This document shows positions 38,090 through 47,397 of a stretch of 64,000 nt of DNA, in pieces (within the stretch, counting starts at the first letter, position 1; each line of letters opens with the position of its first letter). The DNA lies in assembly GCA_002386525.1 (NCBI GenBank), contig DGIS01000020.1, positions 62,001 to 126,000 of the forward strand. The letters run 5' to 3'. The translations under genes were made by a program, and so were the position numbers. The DNA comes from Sphingobacterium sp. UBA4616. GTDB taxonomy: Bacteria > Bacteroidota > Bacteroidia > Sphingobacteriales > Sphingobacteriaceae. Under the pieces are notes generated by a model. That model was not told where the DNA came from and did no database searches. It saw only the letters and a program-made list of their open reading frames with translations.

Positions 38090-38818
38090 ATGGATAATAA
38101 TACTGGACAAAAGAAAGGTATTAAAACTATATTGATCCTGGCCGTAATTCTTTTACTGCCAGGATTTTTATATTTTATACTGAATAAAAGTGGTTCGAAC
38201 AGCTATGCTTCTTTGCCAATTTTTGGAAAGAAGGAAGTGCCTGGCACTAGCCATCGGAAATGGGGGCGGGACATCGTTGACACAATTTATCATACCGTAC
38301 CCTCGGTTGATTTTGTTAATTACGATGGTAAAGAGGTGCATCTATTGGATAATGATACGACGCTTTCTGTGGTGCATCTGATGTATTCTAGGGATGCTTC
38401 GTTATCTCGAACGATGATTAAGCGACTTGATCAAATTGCTAATCGATTTATTCAGAATAAGAAGGTTAAGTTGTATTCGATTACCGTTGATACTACTTAT
38501 GATACACCAGAGGTATTGGCTAAATATGCAAAAGTTTACAAGCCCTGGACCAAATCTTGGTTTTTTGTGACGAAGCCTTCGGTGGATATCTTTAAATTTG
38601 CGAAAGAAAGTCTTTTACAGGATGCGCTTGTCAACCCTGATGGTAGCAAGCCATTTATTATCGGATCAAATTATCTGTTGCTCGATACCAAAGGAAGGAT
38701 AAGAGGAATATACGATATCAATGTGAAGACTGACGTTGATCGTCTTGAGGATGAAATTAAATTATTATTGGTCGAGGAAATCCGGAACCATCCAGCTACT
38801 ATAGAACAAAAAAGGTAA
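38090..38818 (+). CDS. SCO1/SenC-like protein lacking all copper ligands
   Basis: A 242-residue protein with one N-terminal membrane anchor (about 13-30) and a thioredoxin-like domain arranged as in SCO copper chaperones. Normal SCO proteins have FxxCxxxC and a later His that deliver copper to CuA of subunit II. Here the corresponding segment reads MYSRDASLS (98-106) and the His position is Gly/Ser (FIIGSNYLLLD). There is no Cys in the protein at all. The fold assignment rests on position in the operon, the DFVNYDGKEV start strand, the VKLYSITVDTTYDTPEVLAKYA region and the YLLLDTKGRIRGIY end. It may have a structural or regulatory role in oxidase assembly instead of copper transfer. Confidence 0.7.
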   Translation: MDNNTGQKKGIKTILILAVILLLPGFLYFILNKSGSNSYASLPIFGKKEVPGTSHRKWGRDIVDTIYHTVPSVDFVNYDGKEVHLLDNDTTLSVVHLMYSRDASLSRTMIKRLDQIANRFIQNKKVKLYSITVDTTYDTPEVLAKYAKVYKPWTKSWFFVTKPSVDIFKFAKESLLQDALVNPDGSKPFIIGSNYLLLDTKGRIRGIYDINVKTDVDRLEDEIKLLLVEEIRNHPATIEQKR

Positions 38819-38825
38819 TTATATC

Positions 38826-39371
38826 ATGGGAGAGAGTCTCAACACAGAGAAAAAGTATAGTAAGTGGATTTGGCTACTATCTATTGTTATTCCAATAGTA
38901 GTCGCTATCCTTTTTACAGTGAATTTGCAGAAATTGGGTTATAATGTGAAGCCGCTTACATTTTTACCTCCGATCTACGCTACGATAAATGGCATTACTG
39001 CTGTATTGCTTTTTTGGGCTGTAGCTGCAATAAAAAGGGGGAATAAGTCCTTGCATGAACGTTTGATCAAATGTTGTATCGCTTGCTCTTTAGCATTTTT
39101 GGCGATGTATGTTGCCTATCACATGACTTCGATTGAAACAAAGTATGGTGGTGAGGGCATTTGGAGACCGATCTATTTTTTCATCCTGATCACACATATC
39201 CTGCTTTCTATTATCATTATTCCTTTTGTACTATTTACATTTGTACGCGGTATATCGGGATCTTATGAACGACATAAGAAATTAGCTCGAATTACTTATC
39301 CGATGTGGTTATATGTCGCTGTTACAGGAGTAATTGTTTATTGGATGATTTCTCCTTATTATATTGGTTAA
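38826..39371 (+). CDS. DUF420 membrane protein
   Basis: A 181-residue membrane protein with five helices of the DUF420 family, commonly found with heme-copper oxidase genes. Histidines inside helices (AYHMTSIE, FILITHILLS) could bind heme or metal but this is not known. It lies 7 bp after the SCO-like gene and overlaps the putative upstream extension of the next ORF. Confidence 0.88.
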   Translation: MGESLNTEKKYSKWIWLLSIVIPIVVAILFTVNLQKLGYNVKPLTFLPPIYATINGITAVLLFWAVAAIKRGNKSLHERLIKCCIACSLAFLAMYVAYHMTSIETKYGGEGIWRPIYFFILITHILLSIIIIPFVLFTFVRGISGSYERHKKLARITYPMWLYVAVTGVIVYWMISPYYIG

Positions 39372-39396
39372 TTTAAGCAAGAAAGGGAGTTTATTT

Positions 39397-39852
39397 ATGA
39401 AACGTATTTGGATTTATCAGGCTGATCGCATATTGTCTCAAGAGGAAAGCGCGCAGATTTCGGCCGAATTGATGGCTTTTGCCGAACAGTGGAAAGTACA
39501 TGGAAAGCCGCTTTCGGCTTCTGCGGAATTGCGTGATGGGCTTTTTGTTATCCTTAAAGTGGACGAGGAAATCGCCGCTGCTTCTGGTTGCTCGATTGAC
39601 AGTTCGGTACGCTTTTTAAAAGGCATTGAATCTAAATATAATATTCAATTATTTGACCGTATGCAGTTCGCATACAAGTCGGAGAATGGGATCGCTGTGG
39701 TTAACCGTGATGGATTTGAAAAGTTATTGGCTGATGGTATCATCAATGACGATACTTTAGTATTTGATAATACGATTACACAGGAGCATCAAATGGAAAA
39801 TGCTTGGGCCGTACCTTTCCACAGCAGTTGGCATAAGCGACTTTTCAAATAG
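39397..39852 (+). CDS. Conserved hypothetical protein, last gene of the oxidase cluster
   Basis: A 151-residue soluble protein that I know only as a conserved Bacteroidota family, sometimes mislabelled as an ABC transporter ATPase; no Walker motifs are present. The start at 39397 is supported by AAAGGGAG about ten bases upstream and avoids overlap with the DUF420 gene. Its position before the strong operon terminator suggests cotranscription with the oxidase assembly genes, but there is no evidence of a respiratory role. Confidence 0.75.
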   Translation: MKRIWIYQADRILSQEESAQISAELMAFAEQWKVHGKPLSASAELRDGLFVILKVDEEIAAASGCSIDSSVRFLKGIESKYNIQLFDRMQFAYKSENGIAVVNRDGFEKLLADGIINDDTLVFDNTITQEHQMENAWAVPFHSSWHKRLFK

Positions 39853-39866
39853 TTCATATTATAATG

Positions 39867-39910
39867 ACAACTAAAGGCCATAGTACTGAACTATGGCCTT
39901 TAGTTGTTTA
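39867..39910 (+). terminator. Strong terminator of the oxidase assembly operon
   Basis: A 17-bp perfect inverted repeat (39867-39883 with 39891-39907), 7-base loop, beginning 15 bases past the last stop. The stem ends in TTTAGTTGT and may also act for the convergent mtgA gene. Confidence 0.8.
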
Positions 39911-39968
39911 ATACACTGCCTCGTTTTTGCCACTTTCAGGGCCTTCGCCAGAGGCATGATTATCCCGC

Positions 39969-40733
39969 TTACTCAGGAATGGTATAATGGTGCATGTATT
40001 TTGCAATTGCATTTGCGCGTCTATTGACATACGTGGAAGGGTTGCGTGCATCCCATTCTCTGGGATTTGGCAATATAGCTATGATTAGGGCAGCTTGCTT
40101 TTTGGAAAGATTGCTCCCTGTCTTGCTGAAGTAATATGCTGCCGCAGCGTCAGCACCATAAACCCCTTGCCCCATTTCAATCACATTAAGATAAACTTCA
40201 AGAATTCTTTTCTTACTCCAAAAGGTCTCAATAAGTACGGTAAAGTAAGTTTCAAATCCTTTTCTCAACCAGGATCTTCCAGGCCATAGAAATACATTTT
40301 TCGCTACCTGCTGGCTAATGGTACTTCCTCCGCGCAGTTTTTTGCCTTGTGCATTTTTTTTGATGGCATTTTGAATTCCCTTTAAGTCAAAACCCCAGTG
40401 GGTCATAAAATGGGCATCTTCTCCTGCAATAGCGGCTAACTTGAGGTTATCGGACAGCTCATCGTAATCCAGCCAATTTTTTTCCAATTTGAAGCCTTTT
40501 CCTTGTTCTTTCAGTTCAAATCCGCGTTGAATCATCAGCCAAGTAATTGGGGGATTGATAAAACGTAAGCTAATGACCCAAAATAGTGTAACACCGATAA
40601 AATAGAGAATTACTCGTGTGACAATACGGAGGATGGGCGACTTTATTGACTTCAACGGGTTGAATGAATTCTTTTTGAAGGTGTTTTTTTGTGTGCTGGA
40701 CGTATTTTGTTTACCAGTTCTTTTGATGGCCAT
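39969..40733 (-). CDS. mtgA: Monofunctional peptidoglycan glycosyltransferase
   Basis: A 254-residue inner-membrane enzyme that polymerises lipid II glycan strands. A basic N-terminus is followed by one membrane helix (about 35-55), then the GT51 domain with EDAHFMTHWGFD (catalytic Glu about 116) and GGSTISQQVAKN (about 142-153). No transpeptidase domain follows, so it is the monofunctional form. A TAAGTTTG box on the minus strand at 40753-40760 is a possible -7 element. Confidence 0.93.
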   Translation of the reverse strand: MAIKRTGKQNTSSTQKNTFKKNSFNPLKSIKSPILRIVTRVILYFIGVTLFWVISLRFINPPITWLMIQRGFELKEQGKGFKLEKNWLDYDELSDNLKLAAIAGEDAHFMTHWGFDLKGIQNAIKKNAQGKKLRGGSTISQQVAKNVFLWPGRSWLRKGFETYFTVLIETFWSKKRILEVYLNVIEMGQGVYGADAAAAYYFSKTGSNLSKKQAALIIAILPNPREWDARNPSTYVNRRANAIAKYMHHYTIPE

Positions 40734-40812
40734 GACTAATTTTTTTCGCTTACAAACTTAGCTTATATTCTTGTTTAATGGAAATGATTTTATTGAGAAG
40801 TTGAGTGTATCG

Positions 40813-40844
40813 TTTGCCAAAGCGATGTTATTATCCTATTTTTA
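40813..40844 (+). promoter_or_regulatory. Candidate promoter of mutS
   Basis: TTTG (40813-40816), 20 bases, then TATTTTTA (40837-40844), one base from the consensus. It predicts a leader of about 22 bases before the TTG start of mutS. Confidence 0.5.
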
Positions 40845-40870
40845 CGCTTCATAAAAATTGATTTTAAAAG

Positions 40871-43477
40871 TTGGCAAAAGAAAAGAAAGTAACCCCATTG
40901 ATGCAACAGTACAATGCGATCAAGATTAAGTATCCTGGAGCGTTGTTGTTGTTCCGTGTTGGCGATTTTTACGAGACATTTGGTGAGGATGCAATTAACG
41001 CTGCTCAGATTTTGGGTATTGTTTTGACGAAGCGTGGAAATGGCTCGGAATCGGAAACGGCATTGGCTGGTTTTCCGCATCATTCGCTGGAAACTTATCT
41101 TCCGAAGCTGGTACGTGCTGGTCAAAGGGTGGCGATTTGTGATCAACTGGAGGATCCGAAGACTACGAAAACAATTGTTAAGCGTGGTGTGACAGAGCTG
41201 GTTACCCCTGGTGTTTCTTACAATGACAATATTGTTCAACAGAAGTCCAATAATTATTTGGCATCAATTTTTATCGAAAAAGAGCGGATTGGGATTTCTT
41301 TTCTCGATATTTCAACAGGTGAATTCTTAGTTGCTCAGGGAAGCGTTGCGTATATCGATAAATTGCTTCAAGGGTTTAAACCGACGGAAATTATTCTATC
41401 CAAAAAACAGAGCAAGGAATTTATCGAGCAATTTGGGGCACAGTATTACACGTATTTTCTTGATGAATGGCCTTATACGGGCGACTATGCTACTGAAACA
41501 TTATTGAAACATTTTGAGGTTTCATCAATGAAAGGATTTGGAGTTGACCGTATGTCTGCGGGTATTGTTGCTGCTGGTGTGGCTTTACATTACCTCAATG
41601 AAACCGAACACCGTAACTTACAGCATATCTCTACGCTTTCCCGGATTGAAGAAGACCGTTACATGTGGCTGGACCGTTTTACGATTCGCAATCTGGAACT
41701 AATTGGCTCGATGAATGAAAATGCAGTCACGTTATCGGATGTATTGGATCATACATCTAGTCCAATGGGGGCGCGCTTGCTTAAGCGCTGGATTGTAATG
41801 CCTTTGAAAGATAAAAAGAGTATTCAGGAGCGATTGAATGTTGTGGATTTCTTTTTCGCTAACCGAGATTTAAGAGATGAATTGATTGGCCAGATCAAGC
41901 AAGTGGGCGATCTTGAACGCTTAATCTCGAAGATCGGGCTTCAGAAAGCGAATCCCAGGGAAATCGTGCAATTGAAGCGTGCGTTATTTGCTATCGAGAA
42001 GTTGAAGGAACTTACAGATCGCAAAGATGCACATGCACTGCGTACGATTTCGGAACAATTGGATGCTTGTACGGCTATCCGTGAGCGAATTGAGCTACAA
42101 GTTCAGGCAGAACCTCCTGTTGCCATCAATAAAGGAGGTGTAATTGCGGATGGGGTTGATGCGGAACTGGATCGCTTGCGTAAAATTGCCTTTGGAGGGA
42201 AGGATTATTTGCTGGAAATCCAAAAAAGGGAAGCAGAGATCACGGGTATTCCTTCCTTAAAAATTGCGTTTAACAATGTGTTCGGCTACTACCTGGAGGT
42301 TACTAATACACATAAGGACAAAGTTCCAACGACTTGGATACGTAAGCAGACCTTGGTAAATGCCGAGCGTTATATTACCGAGGAACTTAAAGAATATGAA
42401 GAACAGATTCTTGGAGCCGAAGAAAAGATTCAGGCTTTAGAGAGTAGATTGTATGCTGAGCTGTTGATTTCGATCGCCGAATACATTAAACCTATTCAGC
42501 TGGATGCACAGTTGATTGCTAAGCTGGATGTACTCCTCAACTTTGCTGTTGTGGCGGAGAAGAATTATTATGTGAAACCAGAAGTCAGTGAGAGCAAGAT
42601 TTTAGATATAAAAGGTGGAAGACACCCTGTCATCGAAAGAAACCTACCGGTGGGCGAGGATTATATCACTAATGATACCTTTTTAGATCCGAAGACACAA
42701 CAGATTATTATCATTACCGGGCCTAATATGGCGGGTAAATCGGCACTGCTCCGTCAGACTGGATTGATTGTATTAATGGCACAAATAGGCTGTTTTGTTC
42801 CTGCAAAAGAGGCTAAAATTGGCTTAGTTGACAAAATATTTACTCGTGTTGGGGCATCGGATAATCTTTCTTCTGGAGAATCTACCTTCATGGTTGAGAT
42901 GAATGAAACTGCGAGCATTATGAACAATCTGTCAGACCGTAGTCTTATTCTCCTGGACGAAATTGGCCGTGGTACAAGTACATATGACGGGATTTCTATT
43001 GCTTGGGCCATTGCGGAATTTTTGCATAATCACCCGGCTGCCAAAGCAAAAACACTATTTGCGACCCATTACCATGAATTGAATGAACTGACAACTTCTT
43101 TGGATCGTATTAAGAACTATAACGTCACTGTAAAGGAGGTCAATAATAAAGTTATTTTCTTGCGGAAACTTGTTCCGGGAGGTTCGGAACATAGTTTTGG
43201 TATACATGTAGCCAAGCTGGCAGGGATGCCCCAAAAACTACTCAATCGCGCTAATCAGATTTTAAAAAGGTTGGAGCAGGAGCGTACTGGTGGAGAGCAG
43301 ATTAAGGATAGTATGCGTAAGATCCAGAAACAGGCGTATCAGCTACAGATGTTTTCGATTGATGATCCTGTCCTAAACAAGATTAGGGATATGTTGAATA
43401 ATTTGGATGTTAACTCGTTGACTCCGGTCGAAGCATTGATGAAACTGGATGAAATTCAGCGGTTGCTAAAGCATTAA
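40871..43477 (+). CDS. mutS: DNA mismatch repair protein MutS
   Basis: An 868-residue ATPase that recognises mismatches. The mismatch-reading domain has TPLMQQY (8-14) and GDFYETF with the Phe-x-Glu-type motif; the ATPase domain has Walker [12 protein letters not shown] (about 617-627), the ST..ES motif and Walker [13 protein letters not shown]. The start is TTG at 40871: the next ATG (residue 11) would cut into the conserved TPLMQQY motif, and no upstream ATG is in frame. A TTG start may limit expression. Confidence 0.95.
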   Translation: MAKEKKVTPLMQQYNAIKIKYPGALLLFRVGDFYETFGEDAINAAQILGIVLTKRGNGSESETALAGFPHHSLETYLPKLVRAGQRVAICDQLEDPKTTKTIVKRGVTELVTPGVSYNDNIVQQKSNNYLASIFIEKERIGISFLDISTGEFLVAQGSVAYIDKLLQGFKPTEIILSKKQSKEFIEQFGAQYYTYFLDEWPYTGDYATETLLKHFEVSSMKGFGVDRMSAGIVAAGVALHYLNETEHRNLQHISTLSRIEEDRYMWLDRFTIRNLELIGSMNENAVTLSDVLDHTSSPMGARLLKRWIVMPLKDKKSIQERLNVVDFFFANRDLRDELIGQIKQVGDLERLISKIGLQKANPREIVQLKRALFAIEKLKELTDRKDAHALRTISEQLDACTAIRERIELQVQAEPPVAINKGGVIADGVDAELDRLRKIAFGGKDYLLEIQKREAEITGIPSLKIAFNNVFGYYLEVTNTHKDKVPTTWIRKQTLVNAERYITEELKEYEEQILGAEEKIQALESRLYAELLISIAEYIKPIQLDAQLIAKLDVLLNFAVVAEKNYYVKPEVSESKILDIKGGRHPVIERNLPVGEDYITNDTFLDPKTQQIIIITGPNMAGKSALLRQTGLIVLMAQIGCFVPAKEAKIGLVDKIFTRVGASDNLSSGESTFMVEMNETASIMNNLSDRSLILLDEIGRGTSTYDGISIAWAIAEFLHNHPAAKAKTLFATHYHELNELTTSLDRIKNYNVTVKEVNNKVIFLRKLVPGGSEHSFGIHVAKLAGMPQKLLNRANQILKRLEQERTGGEQIKDSMRKIQKQAYQLQMFSIDDPVLNKIRDMLNNLDVNSLTPVEALMKLDEIQRLLKH

Positions 43478-43507
43478 TCTTTAAAATAGGGCTTATTTTT
43501 CGATTGG

Positions 43508-43531
43508 AATAGCGCAATAGCGCGCTATTTT
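43508..43531 (+). terminator. Possible terminator of mutS
   Basis: An 8-bp stem AATAGCGC/GCGCTATT (43508-43515 with 43522-43529) with a 6-base loop and a short T run, 30 bases past the mutS stop. Confidence 0.5.
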
Positions 43532-43579
43532 GGGTGTACAGGCATAAACTGACCTATTCATTTTGGATTACCGATATTT

Positions 43580-44737
43580 TTAAAATCTAAAGAATAGTGC
43601 TAAGCTTCCATAGTTCGCCTGGATGGGGCTCAGTACTTTGCTGCTTGCGTCATACGGTGCGTAATGATAGCCTAGTTCGAAGCCGATGTACTTTTGGTTT
43701 TTCATGCGGAATAGTGAGGAAAGACCAAGTCCGAGGTGAATATTGTTGATGGTAACCATATTCTCTGTATATCCACCGTCATAATAATAACCATCTGGAT
43801 CATAATAACCTGAAGAATACGTATTCTCTGTGATGCCGGTATCTGTGATGTCAATACCTAGTATGGCTTTTGGAATTAGGATGAATTTGTCATTGTCAAA
43901 AACTTTATAGCCCACCGCACCCCCTATAAAAGCGGTCGCTGATGAATTGACTGATACTTCTGATCCATCATAATTATAGTCGATATTGCGATCGTTTGCG
44001 TTGATGCGTACCTTTAAACCTCCTTCGAAGATCAATTTCCTTTCCAGCGAGCTCATCAACATAAATCCGAGCGTGAGGTTTGTACCGAACACTTTGTTGC
44101 CTCCTCCTAGCGGGCTCATCACGCCTATGGAAGGGACATAGCCTAGTTTGGCTTTATGCCGGTTTCTATAAACTTTAGGGGTTGGAAATTGTTGTTCATC
44201 ACTTTGTGTATTGGCTTGTTTGTCTGCGATTTCTTCAGGTGCTTGTGTATCCGCAAAGAGATGAAGGATTTTTATTTCCTGACTGCTTAACGTGTAATTA
44301 TCAGATGCAAGTAGTGCCTTCGCCCTTAATTTGATAAGGTTATCTAATGGATGACGCAATGGATAGAAATGGAATTTTGCTTTATTTTGCTCATACTGCG
44401 TTGTAAAATCTTCTTGATCTGCAGCATCTAGTCTTTGGAGCAGGCTCTTATCAAATTGATTGTTCCAGTATAGGTCGACCGCTGTCGTGCTATTTTTCTT
44501 TTCAATAATGAGTATTAGGATGCGCAGTCTTTGTATATATTCGTTGATGCCGCAGCTTGCTTGTATAGTATTCAGTAGGGGGTCAATTTTTTCGAACTCA
44601 TTGTTGTTTAAGGCTTTGGTCAACAAAGGAAGGGTCTCAACCGTATATCGTTCACAATTTTCCTGTGCATGCAAGCGTGTAGTGGGAAGGATGCTACTAA
44701 TGATCAATATGAAAAAAGCAAGCTGGCGGATATTCAT
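43580..44737 (-). CDS. Secreted or outer-membrane protein of unknown function with C-terminal barrel-like region
   Basis: A 385-residue protein with a signal peptide (about 1-25, ending LHAQ). Residues 30-165 are helical and resemble an unnamed Bacteroidota domain; residues about 195-385 show alternating strand patterns and end in LALFFRF, typical of an outer-membrane barrel. A Tyr/Gly-rich loop (YSSGYYDPDGYYYDGGY, about 315-331) lies between predicted strands. I do not recognise a named family. Confidence 0.7.
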   Translation of the reverse strand: MNIRQLAFFILIISSILPTTRLHAQENCERYTVETLPLLTKALNNNEFEKIDPLLNTIQASCGINEYIQRLRILILIIEKKNSTTAVDLYWNNQFDKSLLQRLDAADQEDFTTQYEQNKAKFHFYPLRHPLDNLIKLRAKALLASDNYTLSSQEIKILHLFADTQAPEEIADKQANTQSDEQQFPTPKVYRNRHKAKLGYVPSIGVMSPLGGGNKVFGTNLTLGFMLMSSLERKLIFEGGLKVRINANDRNIDYNYDGSEVSVNSSATAFIGGAVGYKVFDNDKFILIPKAILGIDITDTGITENTYSSGYYDPDGYYYDGGYTENMVTINNIHLGLGLSSLFRMKNQKYIGFELGYHYAPYDASSKVLSPIQANYGSLALFFRF

Positions 44738-44797
44738 GGTTTATCTAGATTTATTGCAAACTAAATTAGTAAATAAATCGCAGGATATATTCGTTTG

Positions 44798-44830
44798 TTT
44801 GTGCCAACGGCGTTAAAAGTTTTATCTTTG
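44798..44830 (+). promoter_or_regulatory. Promoter placed directly before trmN6 (predicts a leaderless message)
   Basis: TTTG (44798-44801), 21 bases, then TATCTTTG (44823-44830), a full consensus match. Only four bases separate the -7 element from the ATG at 44835, so transcription would start at or within about two bases of the start codon. Confidence 0.65.
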
Positions 44831-44834
44831 GTCT

Positions 44835-45542
44835 ATGGCGTCGATATTTCGGTTTAAAGAATTTGAGGTTGATCAGTCTGATTGTGCAATGAAGATTAAC
44901 ACAGACGGCGTATTATTGGCTTCACTGTTGGAAGTGGGGACTGTAGGACGAATTCTCGATATCGGTACAGGAACCGGAGTCATTGCATTGATGTTGGCTC
45001 AACGGTTTGTGGGCAGTTGGGTAGAGGCTGTCGAGATGGACCCTTTAGCTGCTGCGATGGCAGATAAGAACTTTCGTCATTCCGTTTTCTGTGATCGGCT
45101 TATGCTTCATGCCTGTGCCTTTCAGTGTATGGAAATGGCAGAGCCTTATGATTTGATTGTTTCAAATCCACCATTTTATACGGATTCACTCCATAATCCT
45201 GACAATCGAAAGAAGCTCGCGCGGCATACTGACCTGAATTTTTTTGCTGAATTATTGGATTTCGCTTCTTTGCGCTTATCGAATCAGGGAAAATTAATTC
45301 TGATCGTTCCTACAGCTTTGGCAGCTATACTGATGGAGATTTCAACAGAGAGAGCTCTTTATTGTTGTGCTGAAGTTCAGATAAGTTCCTTTGAAGGTGG
45401 ATCGGTCATCCGTAAGATCATTACATTTGAACGGAAGCCTGTCGAATCGGTTACTGTACGTGAGTTTGTTATATACGCAAAGAAAGGTATTTATTCAGCA
45501 GCTTATCGAAGCGTATTGGCACCTTATTTTTTAGCTTTTTAG
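44835..45542 (+). CDS. trmN6: tRNA1(Val) (adenine-37-N6)-methyltransferase (TrmN6/YfiC)
   Basis: A 235-residue class I SAM methyltransferase. The SAM loop is DIGTGTGVIALMLAQR (about 41-56) and the catalytic NPPF motif is in IVSNPPFYTD (about 110-119), which marks methylation of an exocyclic amino group. The length and the N-terminal FRFKEFEVDQ...AMKINTDG pattern match YfiC. It is followed after 3 bp by a phosphoesterase gene. The promoter lies so close that the message may lack a leader. Confidence 0.9.
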   Translation: MASIFRFKEFEVDQSDCAMKINTDGVLLASLLEVGTVGRILDIGTGTGVIALMLAQRFVGSWVEAVEMDPLAAAMADKNFRHSVFCDRLMLHACAFQCMEMAEPYDLIVSNPPFYTDSLHNPDNRKKLARHTDLNFFAELLDFASLRLSNQGKLILIVPTALAAILMEISTERALYCCAEVQISSFEGGSVIRKIITFERKPVESVTVREFVIYAKKGIYSAAYRSVLAPYFLAF

Positions 45543-45545
45543 GTT

Positions 45546-46040
45546 ATGACAAAAATCGGATTACTTTCGGATACACATTCTTTTCTAGACGAAGCGGTAT
45601 TTACTCATTTTGCAGCCTGCGACGAGATCTGGCATGTCGGAGATTTTGGTGATGGTGTTATTGCAGACCGATTGGCGTCGTTTAAACCATTACGCGGCGT
45701 TTATGGAAATATTGATGGTCAGGATATTCGTTTGCAATTTCCCGAAGATTTGAGATTTAGATGTGAGGAAGTAGACGTTTTTATGACGCATATTGGTGGC
45801 TATCCAGGGAAATATGCTGCGCGTGTTAAGGGGGAATTAATGAAAAATCCTCCGAAATTATTTATCACTGGACACTCACACATTTTAAAGGTGATGTTTG
45901 ATCCCAAAATACAATGCCTTCACCTCAATCCAGGGGCAGCAGGAAAGCACGGCTGGCATAAAGTGCGGACATTGATGCGATTTGACATCAATGCGGATAA
46001 AATTGAAAATCTTGAGGTTATTGAGCTGAATGGGCGTTAG
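45546..46040 (+). CDS. YfcE/MJ0936-type metallophosphoesterase
   Basis: A 164-residue phosphodiesterase-fold protein. Metal ligands are visible in GLLSDTHS (D8, H10), VGDFGD (about 32-37), YGNIDG (GNxD), THIGG and GHSH (about 117-120). Single-domain members hydrolyse phosphodiesters; the physiological substrate is unknown. It is cotranscribed with trmN6 (3-bp gap). Confidence 0.9.
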   Translation: MTKIGLLSDTHSFLDEAVFTHFAACDEIWHVGDFGDGVIADRLASFKPLRGVYGNIDGQDIRLQFPEDLRFRCEEVDVFMTHIGGYPGKYAARVKGELMKNPPKLFITGHSHILKVMFDPKIQCLHLNPGAAGKHGWHKVRTLMRFDINADKIENLEVIELNGR

Positions 46041-46054
46041 ATCAGAGCAGCTTT

Positions 46055-46366
46055 TTATGCTTCTTTTTTTAGAATGGATAGCCTAACAATACTTTGAGCG
46101 ATAGCAAAGAGATCATGGGGTGTATTGGGTTCTAATGCAACTAACATGCCTTTCGTCAGACTGATTTTACTTCCGTTAACACCAAAGTCTATATTACCTT
46201 CGACAATTTCAACAACTATTGATGCCGCAGTTTTATGCTCTTTCATGTATTGTCCTTTGGCAAAAGCTAGACGATATTCTTTGCTACCATTTGTTTCCAG
46301 CAGAAGATCCATTTTGGGCTGTTTATCTTGGTATGTAACGTTTTGAAAAATAGATGCTGTTTGCAT
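46055..46366 (-). CDS. Small cupin-fold protein
   Basis: A 103-residue protein with a single cupin barrel: YMKEHKTAASIVVEIVEGNIDFGVNG followed by the LEPNTPHDL box. Metal ligands are incomplete compared with classical cupins (one His in each box). It may bind a small molecule. No operon partner is evident; it converges on the phosphoesterase gene. Confidence 0.75.
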   Translation of the reverse strand: MQTASIFQNVTYQDKQPKMDLLLETNGSKEYRLAFAKGQYMKEHKTAASIVVEIVEGNIDFGVNGSKISLTKGMLVALEPNTPHDLFAIAQSIVRLSILKKEA

Positions 46367-46449
46367 AGTCTTTGTTCTATTAGATGGTGTTGCTCAATAT
46401 GCTTTTGGGACCTCTGTTCAACGAAAGGATTTCTGCAGTAAATAGGGTG

Positions 46450-46785
46450 TTATAAGGAATCACGAACTTCAACAAGAAAGCTCTTTAGACGCTCTAGTGA
46501 ATCGATAACGCGTTGATTTTCTTTTGCTTCTGATTTGTTGTCTCGCAGATAATCGCGTGCTCCCTGAAGCGTGTAGCCTTTGTTTTTAACCAGATTGAAA
46601 ATGATTTTTAAATTGGCAATATCTTCCTGCGTAAAAAGGCGATTACCTTTTTTATTCTTTTTAGGTTGTAAAATATCAAACTCACGCTCATAAAAACGTA
46701 TTTGGGAGGCGTTTACTTCGAACATCTCTGTAACTTCTCCCATTGTATAATACAATTTATTTATTTCACGCTCTTTGTACGGCAT
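46450..46785 (-). CDS. MerR-family transcriptional regulator, short form
   Basis: A 111-residue protein with the MerR winged helix (YYTMGEVTEMFEVNASQIRFYEREFDIL, about 8-35, given here only as landmark YTMGEV and IRFYE) and a short C-terminal coiled coil. No ligand-binding domain follows. The family in this phylum is small and its targets are unknown. A TAAGTTTG box on the minus strand at 46807-46814 is a likely -7 element. Confidence 0.88.
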   Translation of the reverse strand: MPYKEREINKLYYTMGEVTEMFEVNASQIRFYEREFDILQPKKNKKGNRLFTQEDIANLKIIFNLVKNKGYTLQGARDYLRDNKSEAKENQRVIDSLERLKSFLVEVRDSL

Positions 46786-46974
46786 ATCTTCACAATTAAT
46801 CTATAGCAAACTTAATAAAAATTCCTATTCAAAAAGAAATTTTTGCGATCATCTTATGTAGTGAGCGACTGAAAGAGAACAGCGTAATCTAATCTATATG
46901 TAATCGCTAATTATTGTGGGTAAGCGTAAATTTTTATAAGTTTGATTCGTGTGAAAAGGGTTAAAGTATTATGT

Positions 46975-47310
46975 ATGGTTATAGTTAGCAAATTTTGGAC
47001 AAATTTATTTTCTTTTGGAAGAGCGAATGCAATTACTATTTATCCCTTTATTTTTCTAAAAAGTACCTCTTTCAAATGCAACGAGAACCTGATCCGTCAT
47101 GAACGTATACATTTGCGCCAAGCGCTTGAATTGGGTATTCTCTTCTTCTATGTATGGTATCTTATTGAGTTTGTCTTTCGCTTTATTCAATTGAAAGATT
47201 TTGATCGCGCGTATCTACGTATATCTTTTGAGCGGGAAGCGTATGATAAGGAAGGTGAACCGGACTATTTGAACAGGAGAACGCTATGGTCATTTTGGCG
47301 ATATCTTTGA
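46975..47310 (+). CDS. Small membrane-associated protein with HExxH-like motif
   Basis: A 111-residue protein with the motif RHERIHLRQ (about 41-49), which contains HERIH in the form of the zinc-protease motif HExxH, followed by one hydrophobic segment (about 52-70) and a Glu-rich segment (SFEREAYDKEGE) that could hold a third ligand. I know no characterised member. The ATG at 46975 is preferred; earlier TTG (46942) and GTG (46951) starts add only basic residues. A hairpin follows. Confidence 0.65.
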   Translation: MVIVSKFWTNLFSFGRANAITIYPFIFLKSTSFKCNENLIRHERIHLRQALELGILFFYVWYLIEFVFRFIQLKDFDRAYLRISFEREAYDKEGEPDYLNRRTLWSFWRYL

Positions 47311-47339
47311 ATAAGACTCTGATGGTGTTTAAAAAGAGA

Positions 47340-47373
47340 AAAGCGGTACCAAAACTAGTTTTGGTACCGCTTT
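47340..47373. terminator. Bidirectional terminator between the HExxH protein gene and accD
   Basis: A 16-bp perfect palindromic stem (47340-47355 with 47358-47373) lies between two convergent genes, 30 bases from one stop and 25 from the other, with A and T runs at the ends. Confidence 0.8.
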
Positions 47374-47397
47374 CTGTTTTATCTTTTGGAAGATTAA

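Noticed and set aside
40790..41239. 149-residue ORF on the minus strand
   Set aside because: It is antisense to the start of mutS and covers its promoter; no protein features.
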